A stretch of 64,000 bases of DNA from Vibrio hippocampi. Lineage in GTDB: Bacteria; Pseudomonadota; Gammaproteobacteria; Enterobacterales; Vibrionaceae. The stretch spans positions 620,001 through 684,000 of the forward strand of contig NZ_CAKLCM010000003.1 of the NCBI RefSeq assembly GCF_921292975.1, written 5' to 3'. Every line of letters starts with the position of its first letter. Position 1 is the stretch's first letter. Of the stretch, positions 45,981-55,039 are shown one piece after another. The notes below the pieces were generated by a model. It saw nothing but the letters and a program-made list of their open reading frames with translations, had not been told where the DNA came from and made no database searches. Both the position numbers and the translations under genes were made by a program.

Positions 45981-46988
45981 ATGCCAAATAGTGATATACG
46001 AAAAGGCGGCGCGATTAAGCAATCGAGTGCGATTGACCCACAGCAATTGGTTCGTATGCTTTTTTTTATAGAGTTGATCAATGCGGGTTCCATTACAAAG
46101 GCAGCGGAAGCCTTGAATATATCAACCAGCACCGGTTCACGCTGGTTGAGTGATCTCGAAGCGGAGCTCGGTATTACACTTTACCAACGCAATAATCCTC
46201 AAGAGCGCCTTACCGAAGCGGGTTCGTTTCTTTATAGCAAGTTCTCAGAAATCACCGATGATATCCATCTGATGATCAATGAACTCACCGGCTTCACCAC
46301 CGAGACACGAGGCAACATTAAAATCTGTTGTACCCCCATTTATGCGGATAAAGTCGTGTTACCCATTATTGGTGAGTTTGTAGAACAACACGCAAGGGTC
46401 AATGTCCAGTTCACGCTGACCCCAAGGGGAATGGATTACTATAAAGATCATGACTTCATTATTACCGCTATTGCCGGACATGCCTCTAATAAAGACTCGG
46501 AATTGTTGCTGGTACGTCGAACGCTTCTGACACAAAAATTTATTACGGTTGCAACGCCAGCGTATGTAAAAAAACATGGTGAACCGCTAGTACCCAAGGA
46601 TTTAATCAATCACCGATGTCTATATTCAAAGGCGCTACAAAATGACAATCAGTGGGTGTACAAACAAAATGGCACCACGATTCCCATTCAGATTGTTAAG
46701 TCGATAGAAGTCTCCGATGCCAAGATGATGCTAAATGGCGCACTGAACTCCATGGGCGTGACTTACTTGCCAGAGTTTGTTGTCTCCAAATATCTTGAGG
46801 AAGGCAAATTGATATCGCTACTCAATGAATATGAAACCGATGATTGGTTGGTAAATATATATTATCTTCCTCAGCGTTTTATGACGCATTGTGTTAAATC
46901 GTTTAAAGATTTTTTCCTATTAAGTCACCGTGACAAAATCAATCAGTTTATGGGTAGCAGTCGTGTGAATTCAGAACGTCTTGATTGA
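45981..46988 (+). CDS. LysR-family regulator at the end of the catabolic operon
   Basis: A 335-aa LysR regulator. The helix-turn-helix is FIELINAGSITKAAEALNISTSTGSRWLSDLEAELGITLYQRN, and the effector domain starts at GNIKICCTPIYADKVVLPI. It lies 175 bases after the BKACE gene on the same strand and begins with ATG 45981 preceded by GGGGGAAGAG. It may sense a pathway intermediate for the ato operon, while the sigma-54 activator serves athLS. Confidence 0.88.
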   Translation: MPNSDIRKGGAIKQSSAIDPQQLVRMLFFIELINAGSITKAAEALNISTSTGSRWLSDLEAELGITLYQRNNPQERLTEAGSFLYSKFSEITDDIHLMINELTGFTTETRGNIKICCTPIYADKVVLPIIGEFVEQHARVNVQFTLTPRGMDYYKDHDFIITAIAGHASNKDSELLLVRRTLLTQKFITVATPAYVKKHGEPLVPKDLINHRCLYSKALQNDNQWVYKQNGTTIPIQIVKSIEVSDAKMMLNGALNSMGVTYLPEFVVSKYLEEGKLISLLNEYETDDWLVNIYYLPQRFMTHCVKSFKDFFLLSHRDKINQFMGSSRVNSERLD

Positions 46989-47152
46989 CACTGTCTTTAT
47001 TAACATAGTCTTGATTTACAGCGAAGGATAAAGTTTTAGAATATTAATTATAAATTTATGGCGCTGACTGAGACGAAAAATAAACGTTTCCGTAAGCAGT
47101 TTAATCGTTTGTCTTAACCTAGATTACAGTCTGTATAACAAGAGAGAATATC

Positions 47153-48337
47153 ATGATTGTATGGTTATCGTTGGGATTGAGTCATTCAATTTTTTTACTG
47201 CTGGTCTTGCTATCAAATAGTTATAAAAACGCTAAATTTGATATAGCCGTGGTTTGGATGCTATTCCTGTTACTGCCATTTTTAGATCTTGCACTCAGCC
47301 CTAATGTGTTTGATGTTCCTATCGTGATAATAAGTGATCATCTTCCCTATGGTTTGATGTATGGTCCTTTTCTTTGGTGGTATTCCTTACAGGTAACGGG
47401 GTTACTCAAATGGCAGTTGAGTTATGTTCTATTACACTGTTTTCCGTTTTTAATTCTTAGTGTATTAAAAATAGCGCTAGTGAATCCCATCGGATTTGAA
47501 TCTCACTTTGCCTATAACAACTCAATGGAAGGTAATATCTATGCCAGCCTGACCATTACATCGTCGGTGGGATATTCTATTGTCGTTCTTTATCTCCTCA
47601 AGGCGCACAAGAGAAAAGTAGTGGATCATTTTTCACAGTTGCCCAACACGATAACCTTGCAATGGTTACGTTGCTTAGCTATCGGGTTTATGCTGCTGAG
47701 TATTTGGTCACTTTTTACCGTGCTTTTGCCAATACCCGAAAACCTTAACAGCAGTGTATTTTCATTGCTTGCGATGATCTATTTTTTGGGTTTCTTTAGT
47801 ATTCAACAGCCTGTCGTGTTTGAACGCGAAGATGCGAAGACGTCGCCTTGCAACAAATGCCACACCGAAAGTGAGCACGGGGCGCTCAAGCAAGCAAGAA
47901 GTAAAGGACATTCAACCAAGCCGAATGAGGTTTGTCACAGAGCAAAGTACCAACGATCAGGTTTGACCGACGATAAAGGTCAAGATTATCTGCAACTGCT
48001 CAATCATTACATGGATGAGCACAAACCTTTCTTAGACCCATCATTAACGATTGAAAAGTTGTCGCAAAGGTTAAATATACCAAGACATTATTTGACACAA
48101 ATTATCAACGAGAAGTTAAATAAAAATTTTTACAAATATATCAATGAATACCGAGTTAATTACGTTAAGTCGCTAATTAAAGCCGCGGATGAATCAGGAC
48201 TCAGCATGCTTGATATTGCATACTCGTCAGGATTTAACTCTAAATCTACATTCAATAGTATTTTTAAAAGCATGACAGGTCTCACACCTTCCCAATACAA
48301 AAAAGCACAAATGAAAAATAAGTACAGTGTTGAATAA
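47153..48337 (+). CDS. Membrane-anchored AraC-family regulator
   Basis: A 394-aa protein with about seven hydrophobic segments in residues 1-225 (for example LGLSHSIFLLLVLLS, YVLLHCFPFLILSVLKIAL, LGFFSIQQPVVF) and a C-terminal AraC helix-turn-helix pair (LTIEKLSQRLNIPRHYLTQIINEKLNKNFYKYINEYR; SMLDIAYSSGFNSKSTFNSIFKSMTGLTPSQYKK). A Cys/His-rich linker (CNKCHTESEHG) joins them. It lies just upstream of the ferredoxin/flavoprotein operon and could control it from the membrane. Confidence 0.85.
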   Translation: MIVWLSLGLSHSIFLLLVLLSNSYKNAKFDIAVVWMLFLLLPFLDLALSPNVFDVPIVIISDHLPYGLMYGPFLWWYSLQVTGLLKWQLSYVLLHCFPFLILSVLKIALVNPIGFESHFAYNNSMEGNIYASLTITSSVGYSIVVLYLLKAHKRKVVDHFSQLPNTITLQWLRCLAIGFMLLSIWSLFTVLLPIPENLNSSVFSLLAMIYFLGFFSIQQPVVFEREDAKTSPCNKCHTESEHGALKQARSKGHSTKPNEVCHRAKYQRSGLTDDKGQDYLQLLNHYMDEHKPFLDPSLTIEKLSQRLNIPRHYLTQIINEKLNKNFYKYINEYRVNYVKSLIKAADESGLSMLDIAYSSGFNSKSTFNSIFKSMTGLTPSQYKKAQMKNKYSVE

Positions 48338-48664
48338 GCGAAAAATTATTATTAATTAAATATCATTGTTAATTTTCATCGTCTCCATTATTGCGCTGTT
48401 TTGGTTCACAAATAAGCAGATAAAAAGTACGAGATTAGCGGGTCGTACGAGTTAATCTCGAAATTAATCTAATATCGCCATTGTTAGAGTGGTGGAATCT
48501 CAATGCTTAAATGTAAAGCAATCATCTTGGTTAGTCAGGAATCTGATTCACCACCATCATGTTTTTGTTTTATTGATATGTAATTCACAACTCAAAGCAA
48601 TTCACAACTTAAAGCGTTGAGGTCACCAATATGTAATGACCAAACAACGATATGTGAGGGGAAC
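48338..48664. other. Intergenic region upstream of the oxidoreductase operon
   Basis: No gene is apparent. It holds a perfect 8-bp inverted repeat, CGAGATTA (48430-48437) with TAATCTCG (48453-48460), and a tandem 17-bp duplication at 48582-48615 (AATTCACAACTCAAAGC, then AATTCACAACTTAAAGC). Either may be a regulator site for the operon. Confidence 0.5.
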
Positions 48665-50383
48665 ATGGCAGTAAGAAAAATCGATATTGATAAATGTATA
48701 GGATGCGGCACATGTGTCGAATCTTGTCCAATGGATGTATTTCGTTTGGACACAAAAGCTGAGCTTCGACCTCAAGCTTCCCCCTGTTCTCAAGCCTGTC
48801 CATTGGGTGTTAATCAACGTGAGTATCATCACTTACTTAACTTAGACCTGCCACGCGAGGCGGCAGAACTGCTATCACAATCCCATCCAATGCCTGCGAT
48901 TACCGGTCGTATATGTCCGCTGCCGTGCGAAACCGCGTGCACTCGTCATCAAGTTGACGATGCAGTCAATATCAATGGTATTGAACAGTTTCTTGGGGAT
49001 CTATTTCTAAGCGAATTGCCGCCTCAACAGACGAGCAATCCAAGCGCCACTAAACTTGCGATCATTGGCTCAGGTCCAGCGGGATTGAGCGCCGCATTCA
49101 CCCTGAATCGTTTGGGGTATCAAGTTACGGTCTTTGATAAGAAGCCGCTTCCCGGTGGATTGCTGCGTTATGGAATACCGGCATTTCGCCTCGATAACAG
49201 AGTCGTCGATCGTCAGATTGACTACTTTGAGCGACTGGGGATCGAGTTTGTATGCAACTGCCAAGTTGGGACTGATATCGACCATAAGGCGCTCGTTGAA
49301 CAAGGTTTTCAGGCGGTTTTGTCGGCAACTGGCGCATCAAAACCCCTCATGCTAGACGTTCCCGGTAATAAGGCAAAGGGTGTTATGTCTGCGATCGAAT
49401 TTCTTGACCTTATTGCCAGTGGCGATGATTGGCAACGACCGGATTTAAAATTACCGAAAAGAGTTGCTGTGGTCGGGGGTGGCAGTGTATCACTGGATGC
49501 GGCAAGAACTGCGGTTCGGCTAGGTGCCACGCAAGTCCATGTTTTGTGTCTTGAAACATTAGATAAGTCTTCCCCTGACGCCATGCTTGCCCTCGACGAC
49601 GAGATCCTTGACGCATTGGAAGAAGGGGTATCGATTCATCCAAGAACGGCAGTCAAGCAAATCAATACCGATGGTCAAGCGGTGACGGGTGTTACTTGTA
49701 TCAGTTGTACTCAAGTGAGAGACCAGCGTGGCGCATTTGCCCCAATTTACACCGATTGTGTCACCGAGACACTGGATGTTGAAATGGTGATCTTAGCCAT
49801 TGGGCAAACCGCTGACCCCTCGTTATTGTTGCCGGACTATATTACTGATCAACGTGGTTATATTCAGCCGCATCACACCACCAATCCTAATCACTACTTT
49901 GCTGCTGGGGACGCAGTGACAGGACCGTCAACCGTGGTCGAGGCTCTGAGTTCCGGTAAACAGGCGGCGATGCAACTGCATGTTTCGCTGTCTAATAGCG
50001 ATAACTGTAAAGCGGATAATGATGCCATGCCAGACAGGCTCGCCGATACTACCTCGCCCCAAAGCACTCCACAAAAATTGCCGCAGCAAAAACCGTGGTA
50101 TCAACAACCGAGGTTGGAGCGTGAAAACCGGCAGCCTGGCGACAGAGTTAAGGATTTCGCTGAGACTCGACAATCCCTCACGTTATCAACGGCAAGAGAG
50201 GAAGCCCAGCGATGCCTGACCTGTGGCAGTCGAGCCAGAATCGCATTTATGGACGATTGCCAAGTCTGTCGATTGTGTCAGCACTACTGTCCAACCGATG
50301 CTATCGAGATTACCGATGGCATCGTGCAAAGCTCGTTGCACAATTTTGATGTCGTAAACCTGGGTAAAGCCATTGCGGATTAG
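48665..50383 (+). CDS. Ferredoxin-fused, GltD-like FAD/NAD(P) oxidoreductase
   Basis: A 572-aa electron-transfer protein. An N-terminal 4Fe-4S motif CIGCGTCVESCP (residues 11-22) precedes the GltD-type domain: CSQACPLGVN and GRICPLPCETACTRH Cys clusters, FAD loop IIGSGPAGLSAAF, NAD(P) loop VVGGGSVSLDAAR, and AAGDAVTGPSTVVEAL. A further Fe-S module (CLTCGSRARIAF; CQVCRLCQHYCPTDAI) closes the C-terminus. Start ATG 48665 has GAGGGG four to five bases upstream. It probably passes electrons from NAD(P)H or ferredoxin to the flavoprotein encoded eight bases downstream. Confidence 0.85.
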   Translation: MAVRKIDIDKCIGCGTCVESCPMDVFRLDTKAELRPQASPCSQACPLGVNQREYHHLLNLDLPREAAELLSQSHPMPAITGRICPLPCETACTRHQVDDAVNINGIEQFLGDLFLSELPPQQTSNPSATKLAIIGSGPAGLSAAFTLNRLGYQVTVFDKKPLPGGLLRYGIPAFRLDNRVVDRQIDYFERLGIEFVCNCQVGTDIDHKALVEQGFQAVLSATGASKPLMLDVPGNKAKGVMSAIEFLDLIASGDDWQRPDLKLPKRVAVVGGGSVSLDAARTAVRLGATQVHVLCLETLDKSSPDAMLALDDEILDALEEGVSIHPRTAVKQINTDGQAVTGVTCISCTQVRDQRGAFAPIYTDCVTETLDVEMVILAIGQTADPSLLLPDYITDQRGYIQPHHTTNPNHYFAAGDAVTGPSTVVEALSSGKQAAMQLHVSLSNSDNCKADNDAMPDRLADTTSPQSTPQKLPQQKPWYQQPRLERENRQPGDRVKDFAETRQSLTLSTAREEAQRCLTCGSRARIAFMDDCQVCRLCQHYCPTDAIEITDGIVQSSLHNFDVVNLGKAIAD

Positions 50384-50391
50384 GTGACAAG

Positions 50392-52092
50392 ATGGAAAAC
50401 ATAATGAATAAAGCCGTAACGAAAATCGAAACTGATGTCTTAGTGATTGGTGGGGGATTTGCAGGGTGTTATGCATCCATTAAAGCTGCAGAACAGGGCG
50501 CGAAAGTGGTTATGGCGGTAAAAGGGCGTACTGGTCGTTCTGGTCTGACTCCTTGGGCAAACTCTTGGTTTGTTTACCACGAAACTAAGGGAGTAACACG
50601 CGAGCAATACATCCAGCAGTTCAAGTTATCGGGAGAATACCTCAACAATTTAGACTACTCCGAAATCTTGATGAACGAATCTTGGGATAGATTTCAAGAG
50701 TTGGTCGCTTGGGGGACGCCAACTGGCAGGCAATATTACTATCAACCGGGCACGGTTTCTCGGTCAATCGAGTATGTAGGCGCGGGTGATCCGATGCGTA
50801 AACGCGCGGTCGAAGTCGGCGTTAACCTTCTCGAGCGTGTAATGGTCACCACTCTCATTAAGCAAGAGGATAAGGTGGTTGGCGCGGTCGGTTTTCATAT
50901 GGAATCAGGCAGACCCTATGCCATTTTGGCAAAGGCGACGGTTATGTGCGCCGGTCCTGCGTCGTTCAAGCCTTTGGGAATGGGCTATCCTTGCAGCTCG
51001 ACCACTGCAGATGGCGATGCCATGGCTTACCGTGTTGGCGCTGAGATCTCAGGTAAAGAGTTTAACGACGCGCATCCTTCAAACGCCTTCAATCCACTTG
51101 ATGAAAGCTCTCTAAAAAGCGTTTCCGGTGATGGAAATCATAAGACTTCAGTACTCAAACTTGGCGGTGGACCCCCAAGTGCCCCCGGACCCGCCGATAC
51201 CCTTAAAGGTGAACAACTCGGACTGCGCATAGATAAAGCGATTGGCTTTAACCAAGGAGGAAACCCAATAGAACCCAAGTACTGTGCCGGTCCCGGTGGT
51301 GAAATTGTCGGTCGGACAGATGAGCGTGGTGGTCATGTTGGTTTCTCTACGTTGGGAATGTCTAATCACAAAGGAGAGGGTGTTTTTCCTCAAGATCTTA
51401 ATGGAGCCTCCAACATAGCAGGTCTTTGGGCGGCGGGGGATGGTTTGTGTTCAATGCAAAACGGGGCAGGCTATGCCGGTTTTGGTTCCTCATCATCAGG
51501 CTCAGCCGTGCAAGGCGCGCGAGCGGGTATTGCAGCAGCACACTATGCCGCGGAGCAACCAAGTCCTGTGGTCGATGAAGCCACGTTATCCGAGTATAAA
51601 AATCGCATGTTTGCCCCTATGACGCGCGAAAAAGGTTATTCCCCTGCGTGGGTGACTCGTATGCTGCAAAACACCATGTCACCGTATTTTGTGATGTATG
51701 TGAAAGAGCGCTCGAGAATGGAGGGCGCACTCAACCACATAATGTATCTGCAAAATAAATTCGCTTCACAGCTAAAAGTGTATGACTTCCATGATTTGCG
51801 ATCAGCACATGAAACGCAAAATATGCTGCTCAATGCAGAGATGAAATTGAGGGCAGGGTTAGCACGAGAAGAAAGTCGAGGAACTCATTACCGAGAGGAC
51901 TTTCCCTATCGTGACGATGCCAATTTTCTTTGTTGGATCAAGTTGGTGAATAAAGAGGGGGCAATGCAGGTTGTGAAACATCCGATACCCGAGAAATGGC
52001 ATCCAGCGGCAAATCTCAGTTATCGAGACAAATACCCTTTTATCTATCCAGAAGAAGATGAAAAACGGCTTGAGGTTGGTATTGAAGTCTAA
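50392..52092 (+). CDS. Fumarate-reductase/AprA-type FAD flavoprotein, substrate unknown
   Basis: A 566-aa flavoprotein. DVLVIGGGFAGCYASIKAAEQGA is the FAD-binding loop, and ARAGIAAAHYAAE plus AGLWAAGDGLCSMQNGAGYAGFGSSSSGS complete the FAD_binding_2 pattern seen in fumarate and urocanate reductases and adenylylsulfate reductase alpha. An ApbE-flavinylated FMN domain or heme domain is absent, so electrons must come from the partner oxidoreductase. The stop codon is formed within an 18-bp repeat. Likely reaction: reduction of an unsaturated organic acid or aromatic-derived keto acid; not determined. Confidence 0.8.
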   Translation: MENIMNKAVTKIETDVLVIGGGFAGCYASIKAAEQGAKVVMAVKGRTGRSGLTPWANSWFVYHETKGVTREQYIQQFKLSGEYLNNLDYSEILMNESWDRFQELVAWGTPTGRQYYYQPGTVSRSIEYVGAGDPMRKRAVEVGVNLLERVMVTTLIKQEDKVVGAVGFHMESGRPYAILAKATVMCAGPASFKPLGMGYPCSSTTADGDAMAYRVGAEISGKEFNDAHPSNAFNPLDESSLKSVSGDGNHKTSVLKLGGGPPSAPGPADTLKGEQLGLRIDKAIGFNQGGNPIEPKYCAGPGGEIVGRTDERGGHVGFSTLGMSNHKGEGVFPQDLNGASNIAGLWAAGDGLCSMQNGAGYAGFGSSSSGSAVQGARAGIAAAHYAAEQPSPVVDEATLSEYKNRMFAPMTREKGYSPAWVTRMLQNTMSPYFVMYVKERSRMEGALNHIMYLQNKFASQLKVYDFHDLRSAHETQNMLLNAEMKLRAGLAREESRGTHYREDFPYRDDANFLCWIKLVNKEGAMQVVKHPIPEKWHPAANLSYRDKYPFIYPEEDEKRLEVGIEV

Positions 52093-52143
52093 GTTGGTGT
52101 TGATAAATAAGTTGGTATTAAAGAATAAGTCGTTATTGAAGCC
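52072..52143. repeat. 18-bp tandem repeat, four copies, across the flavoprotein stop
   Basis: Units of 18 bases begin at 52072 (GAGGTTGGTATTGAAGTC), 52090 (TAAGTTGGTGTTGATAAA), 52108 (TAAGTTGGTATTAAAGAA) and 52126 (TAAGTCGTTATTGAAGCC). The first encodes the C-terminal EVGIEV; the second begins with the stop codon. They are imperfect, with about 12-15 shared positions between neighbours. Confidence 0.75.
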
Positions 52144-52233
52144 TAAACAGGTGTGCCCGGTGTGAAAAATTAGCAACACAGTACTCCAGCGCCGGTGAAT
52201 TTCACATACAACGGAAGCAAATTCGGAGGTCAC

Positions 52234-53550
52234 ATGTTTAATATTTTGCAGAGTGGTTTTAAGCCACGAGCACTCGGCGTTGTCATTTATGTCTTTGTGA
52301 CAATGTACTTACAACTCACCATTGCAGGTCCGGATAGCATGAATATTCTCATGCCGGCTCTGGTGGAGAAATTTGCCATGAGCCCGGGCGAAATTATGGG
52401 TGGCATATCCGCGGTTCGTTTAACGGGTGTTCTCGCTGGTATCGTGGCGGGTTGGGCAATCATGAAGCTTGGCTTCAAGAAAATTGGCGTGCCATCCATA
52501 GTCGCGGCAGGGATTGCGGTTGCGATGATGGGACGAGTCGACAGCTGGTTTGGTGTGATGCTAATTCAAACCATTCTCACGGTGTTAACCCCAGTACTAA
52601 TGATTATTCAGGGTGGTCTGATTGCAAATTGGTTTGTGCGTTACAAGGGAATCATTTTTGGTATCGTGACTATTGCGGCTCCTTTAAGTACGGCAACCTT
52701 TACGCCAATTGGGATGAAAATCTATCAACACGTCGGCTTTGCCGAGTTTTATTCCGGCTTAGGGGTGATCATCGCCCTTTGGGGAGTCATCGGTATTTGG
52801 GCGATGAAAGAACGTCCAGAAGACTACGGATTGGATCCTGACGGTATCCCCTTTACCGAAGAAGAAAAAGCGGAACTTGAAGCCGAAAGAAACCACCAGA
52901 CGGCGTGGAAACTCCCGCGAATTATTCGTTGTAAGGAATTTTGGTATGTGGCGATACCGTGGAGTTTGATTGGTGGATTGATGATGGCGGGTATTATGAG
53001 TCAGGTCATTCCTATTTTGACTAGCTCAGGATTGGAGCTGAATACCGCGCTATTTTTAATGTCCGCGATGGCGCTTGGCGGCATGCCTCTCAGTTATTTC
53101 TGGGGTTGGTTAGACGACAAAATTGGAACGCCTAAAACCAATGCCGTGTTTGGTTTAGCTTATCTTGTTGGTGCTTTTGGTTTTGCCTTTGGCAATGCAG
53201 ACAGTTTGTACTTGATTTACATCGCGCTATTTTGTGTGTCATTGGGAGTGGGAGGAATGCCTAATTTGCTTCCATCGCTAATCGCTTGGGTATTTGGGCG
53301 CAACGAATTCGTTAACATCTATCGTTGGGTCTATGGCTTACAGATGGTAGCGACCAGTATAGGGATGACGTATTTAGCGGTGATGAATGATGTGACGGGC
53401 TCTTATTCTATCTCATTTATGACCTTTATTCCGCTTGCCATAATTTGCAGTTTGATGTTCTTACGGATTAAACGAACCCATGATCCAGAGCGAATGGCGC
53501 TTATGGACCATGAACAGACTCGGGAGTTACAAACGTCAACCACTTCCTAA
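52234..53550 (+). CDS. MFS transporter, OFA (oxalate/formate antiporter-like) family
   Basis: A 438-aa major facilitator with about 12 membrane segments. ATG 52234 is chosen from GGAGG at 52225-52229. The first helices (VVIYVFVTMYLQLTIAGPDSMNILMP) and the middle loop KERPEDYGLDPDGIPFTEEEKAELEAERNH are typical of OFA-like carboxylate carriers. It closes the three-gene operon, so it may exchange the acid reduced by the flavoprotein with its product. Confidence 0.85.
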   Translation: MFNILQSGFKPRALGVVIYVFVTMYLQLTIAGPDSMNILMPALVEKFAMSPGEIMGGISAVRLTGVLAGIVAGWAIMKLGFKKIGVPSIVAAGIAVAMMGRVDSWFGVMLIQTILTVLTPVLMIIQGGLIANWFVRYKGIIFGIVTIAAPLSTATFTPIGMKIYQHVGFAEFYSGLGVIIALWGVIGIWAMKERPEDYGLDPDGIPFTEEEKAELEAERNHQTAWKLPRIIRCKEFWYVAIPWSLIGGLMMAGIMSQVIPILTSSGLELNTALFLMSAMALGGMPLSYFWGWLDDKIGTPKTNAVFGLAYLVGAFGFAFGNADSLYLIYIALFCVSLGVGGMPNLLPSLIAWVFGRNEFVNIYRWVYGLQMVATSIGMTYLAVMNDVTGSYSISFMTFIPLAIICSLMFLRIKRTHDPERMALMDHEQTRELQTSTTS

Positions 53551-53588
53551 AATTTGCAATGTGAATTGACAGGGAAGTCTGAGGCAAG

Positions 53589-53623
53589 GGGCTGTATTTA
53601 AATAATTAAACTAGCTACAGCCC
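53589..53623 (+). terminator. Weak terminator-like hairpin after the MFS gene
   Basis: GGGCTGTA (53589-53596) pairs with TACAGCCC (53616-53623) around a 19-base AT-rich loop. There is no T-run, so Rho-independent termination is uncertain. Confidence 0.4.
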
Positions 53624-53713
53624 ATTGTATTGCCCATGTGACACGATTGACAAACAAGCCGTGTTAACCAAAATCCCTTGATATTGCCTTGCTAGAATGA
53701 TGGCTTCCAGTTA

Positions 53714-53733
53714 ATATCTTTCCGGAAAGATAT
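53714..53733. promoter_or_regulatory. 20-bp perfect palindrome upstream of a Bcr/CflA exporter
   Basis: ATATCTTTCC (53714-53723) and GGAAAGATAT (53724-53733) form a gapless perfect palindrome, ending 13 bases before the ATG. It is likely an operator for a dimeric repressor, overlapping the 5' leader and possibly the ribosome-binding site. Confidence 0.7.
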
Positions 53734-53746
53734 ATTGAGAGTCATT

Positions 53747-54922
53747 ATGAAAGCGTCTATACCCATCAATCTGCTACTGGTTCTTGTGGCAGTTTCTGCC
53801 ATTTCCCCCTTTGCCACGGATGCCTATTTATCGGCGATCCCCATAATGGCGGAGACACTTGCTACCGAGACCTCTTTGGTCGCGATAACGGTTAGCCTGT
53901 ACATTTTTGGTTTGGCATTTGGTCAACTATTTGGTGGACCTTGGTCTGACCGCTATGGTCGCAAGCCGATTATTATCCTTGGTTTAGCCATTTTTTCGGT
54001 TGGCAGTATGCTGATCTCCAGCGCTGGTGATATTCATAGCTTATGGGCGTTTCGTTTATTGCAGGCGATGGGGGCTGGTATTGCGGTGGTCGGTATTCCA
54101 GCGATCATTCGCGATGTGTCGACGGGCAAGGAGTCAGCCAAGCTCTTTTCGTTAATTATGCTGATCTCGATGTTAGCGCCGTCGATTGCGCCCAGTGTTG
54201 GTACGCTAATATTGAAAACGCTGGGTTGGCGATGGATCTTTTTAGCATTGGCCATTATGGCGGTATTGATTGGTCTATTAACGTTTATGGCAATGCCAAA
54301 AGTGATGACCAAGCAGCCTAGAGTTCGCTCTGGAGGTTATCTTTCGGTGATCAAAGAGTATCGAGCGCTAGGTTATCTTGTGGCTCAAGGGTTTGGGTTC
54401 GCGGTACTAATGACATTCCTCACCAATGCATCCTTTGCTTATATTGAACACTTTAAGGTGTCAGAAGAACTGTTCTCTATTTTGTTGGTGTTTAATGTAT
54501 TAGGGGTGGCGTCAGTCAATCGTATTAACAACTATCTGTTACGCAAACATGAGCCAGCAACGTTGTTGAAGCGTTTTCTGACGGTTCAAGTTTGTTCTGC
54601 ATTGGTATTACTGCTTGTAGTTTGCTTGGCACCGGATAATCTGATTTTAACCGTTATAGCTTTTGTGATGACGACGTCCGCAATGGGCGGCTTAATGCCG
54701 AACTCTGGTGCTTGCTTTATGCAGTATTTTGGTAAAAATGCCGGAACGGCTGCTGCTCTACTGGGGACGTTTCAATATATTATTGCTGCGGGTGTCAGTG
54801 CGTTGGCGGCGCTTATGAGTACGGTTTCTATCGTGCCGATAGCGTTAGTCATGGTCATGTCGAGCTCAATTGCGTTAGCGGGTGCTTGGTACAGCGCTCG
54901 TTACCAGCAGGCGATGAATTAA
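53747..54922 (+). CDS. MFS drug-efflux transporter, Bcr/CflA family
   Basis: A 391-aa exporter with 12 predicted membrane segments. The DHA1 motifs are visible: FATDAYLSAIPIMAETL in helix 1, GLAFGQLFGGPWSDRYGRKPIIILG in the loop 2-3 region and RLLQAMGAGIAVVGIPAIIRD in helix 4. ATG 53747 is preferred; an in-frame TTG at 53735 is possible. A strong terminator follows. Confidence 0.9.
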   Translation: MKASIPINLLLVLVAVSAISPFATDAYLSAIPIMAETLATETSLVAITVSLYIFGLAFGQLFGGPWSDRYGRKPIIILGLAIFSVGSMLISSAGDIHSLWAFRLLQAMGAGIAVVGIPAIIRDVSTGKESAKLFSLIMLISMLAPSIAPSVGTLILKTLGWRWIFLALAIMAVLIGLLTFMAMPKVMTKQPRVRSGGYLSVIKEYRALGYLVAQGFGFAVLMTFLTNASFAYIEHFKVSEELFSILLVFNVLGVASVNRINNYLLRKHEPATLLKRFLTVQVCSALVLLLVVCLAPDNLILTVIAFVMTTSAMGGLMPNSGACFMQYFGKNAGTAAALLGTFQYIIAAGVSALAALMSTVSIVPIALVMVMSSSIALAGAWYSARYQQAMN

Positions 54923-54953
54923 ATTTAGTTACGCTGTCACCAAAAATGATGCG

Positions 54954-54979
54954 ACCGGACGATTTATCGTCCGGTTTTT
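54954..54979 (+). terminator. Terminator after the Bcr/CflA gene
   Basis: ACCGGACGA (54954-54962) pairs with TCGTCCGGT (54967-54975) around a TTTA loop, followed by a T-run to 54979. Confidence 0.9.
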
Positions 54980-55039
54980 GCTTATTGAAGGTTTGCCGCT
55001 TTACGACTAACCGCTGCACGACGACTAACCGCCAAACGG

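Noticed and set aside
48395..48420. Sigma-54 promoter before the ferredoxin/flavoprotein operon
   Set aside because: The nearest GG and GC pairs are 11 or 9 bases apart instead of 10.
50392..52092. Adenylylsulfate reductase alpha subunit
   Set aside because: No AprB, Sat or Dsr genes are nearby, and the partner is a GltD-like protein; only the general flavoprotein fold is shared.
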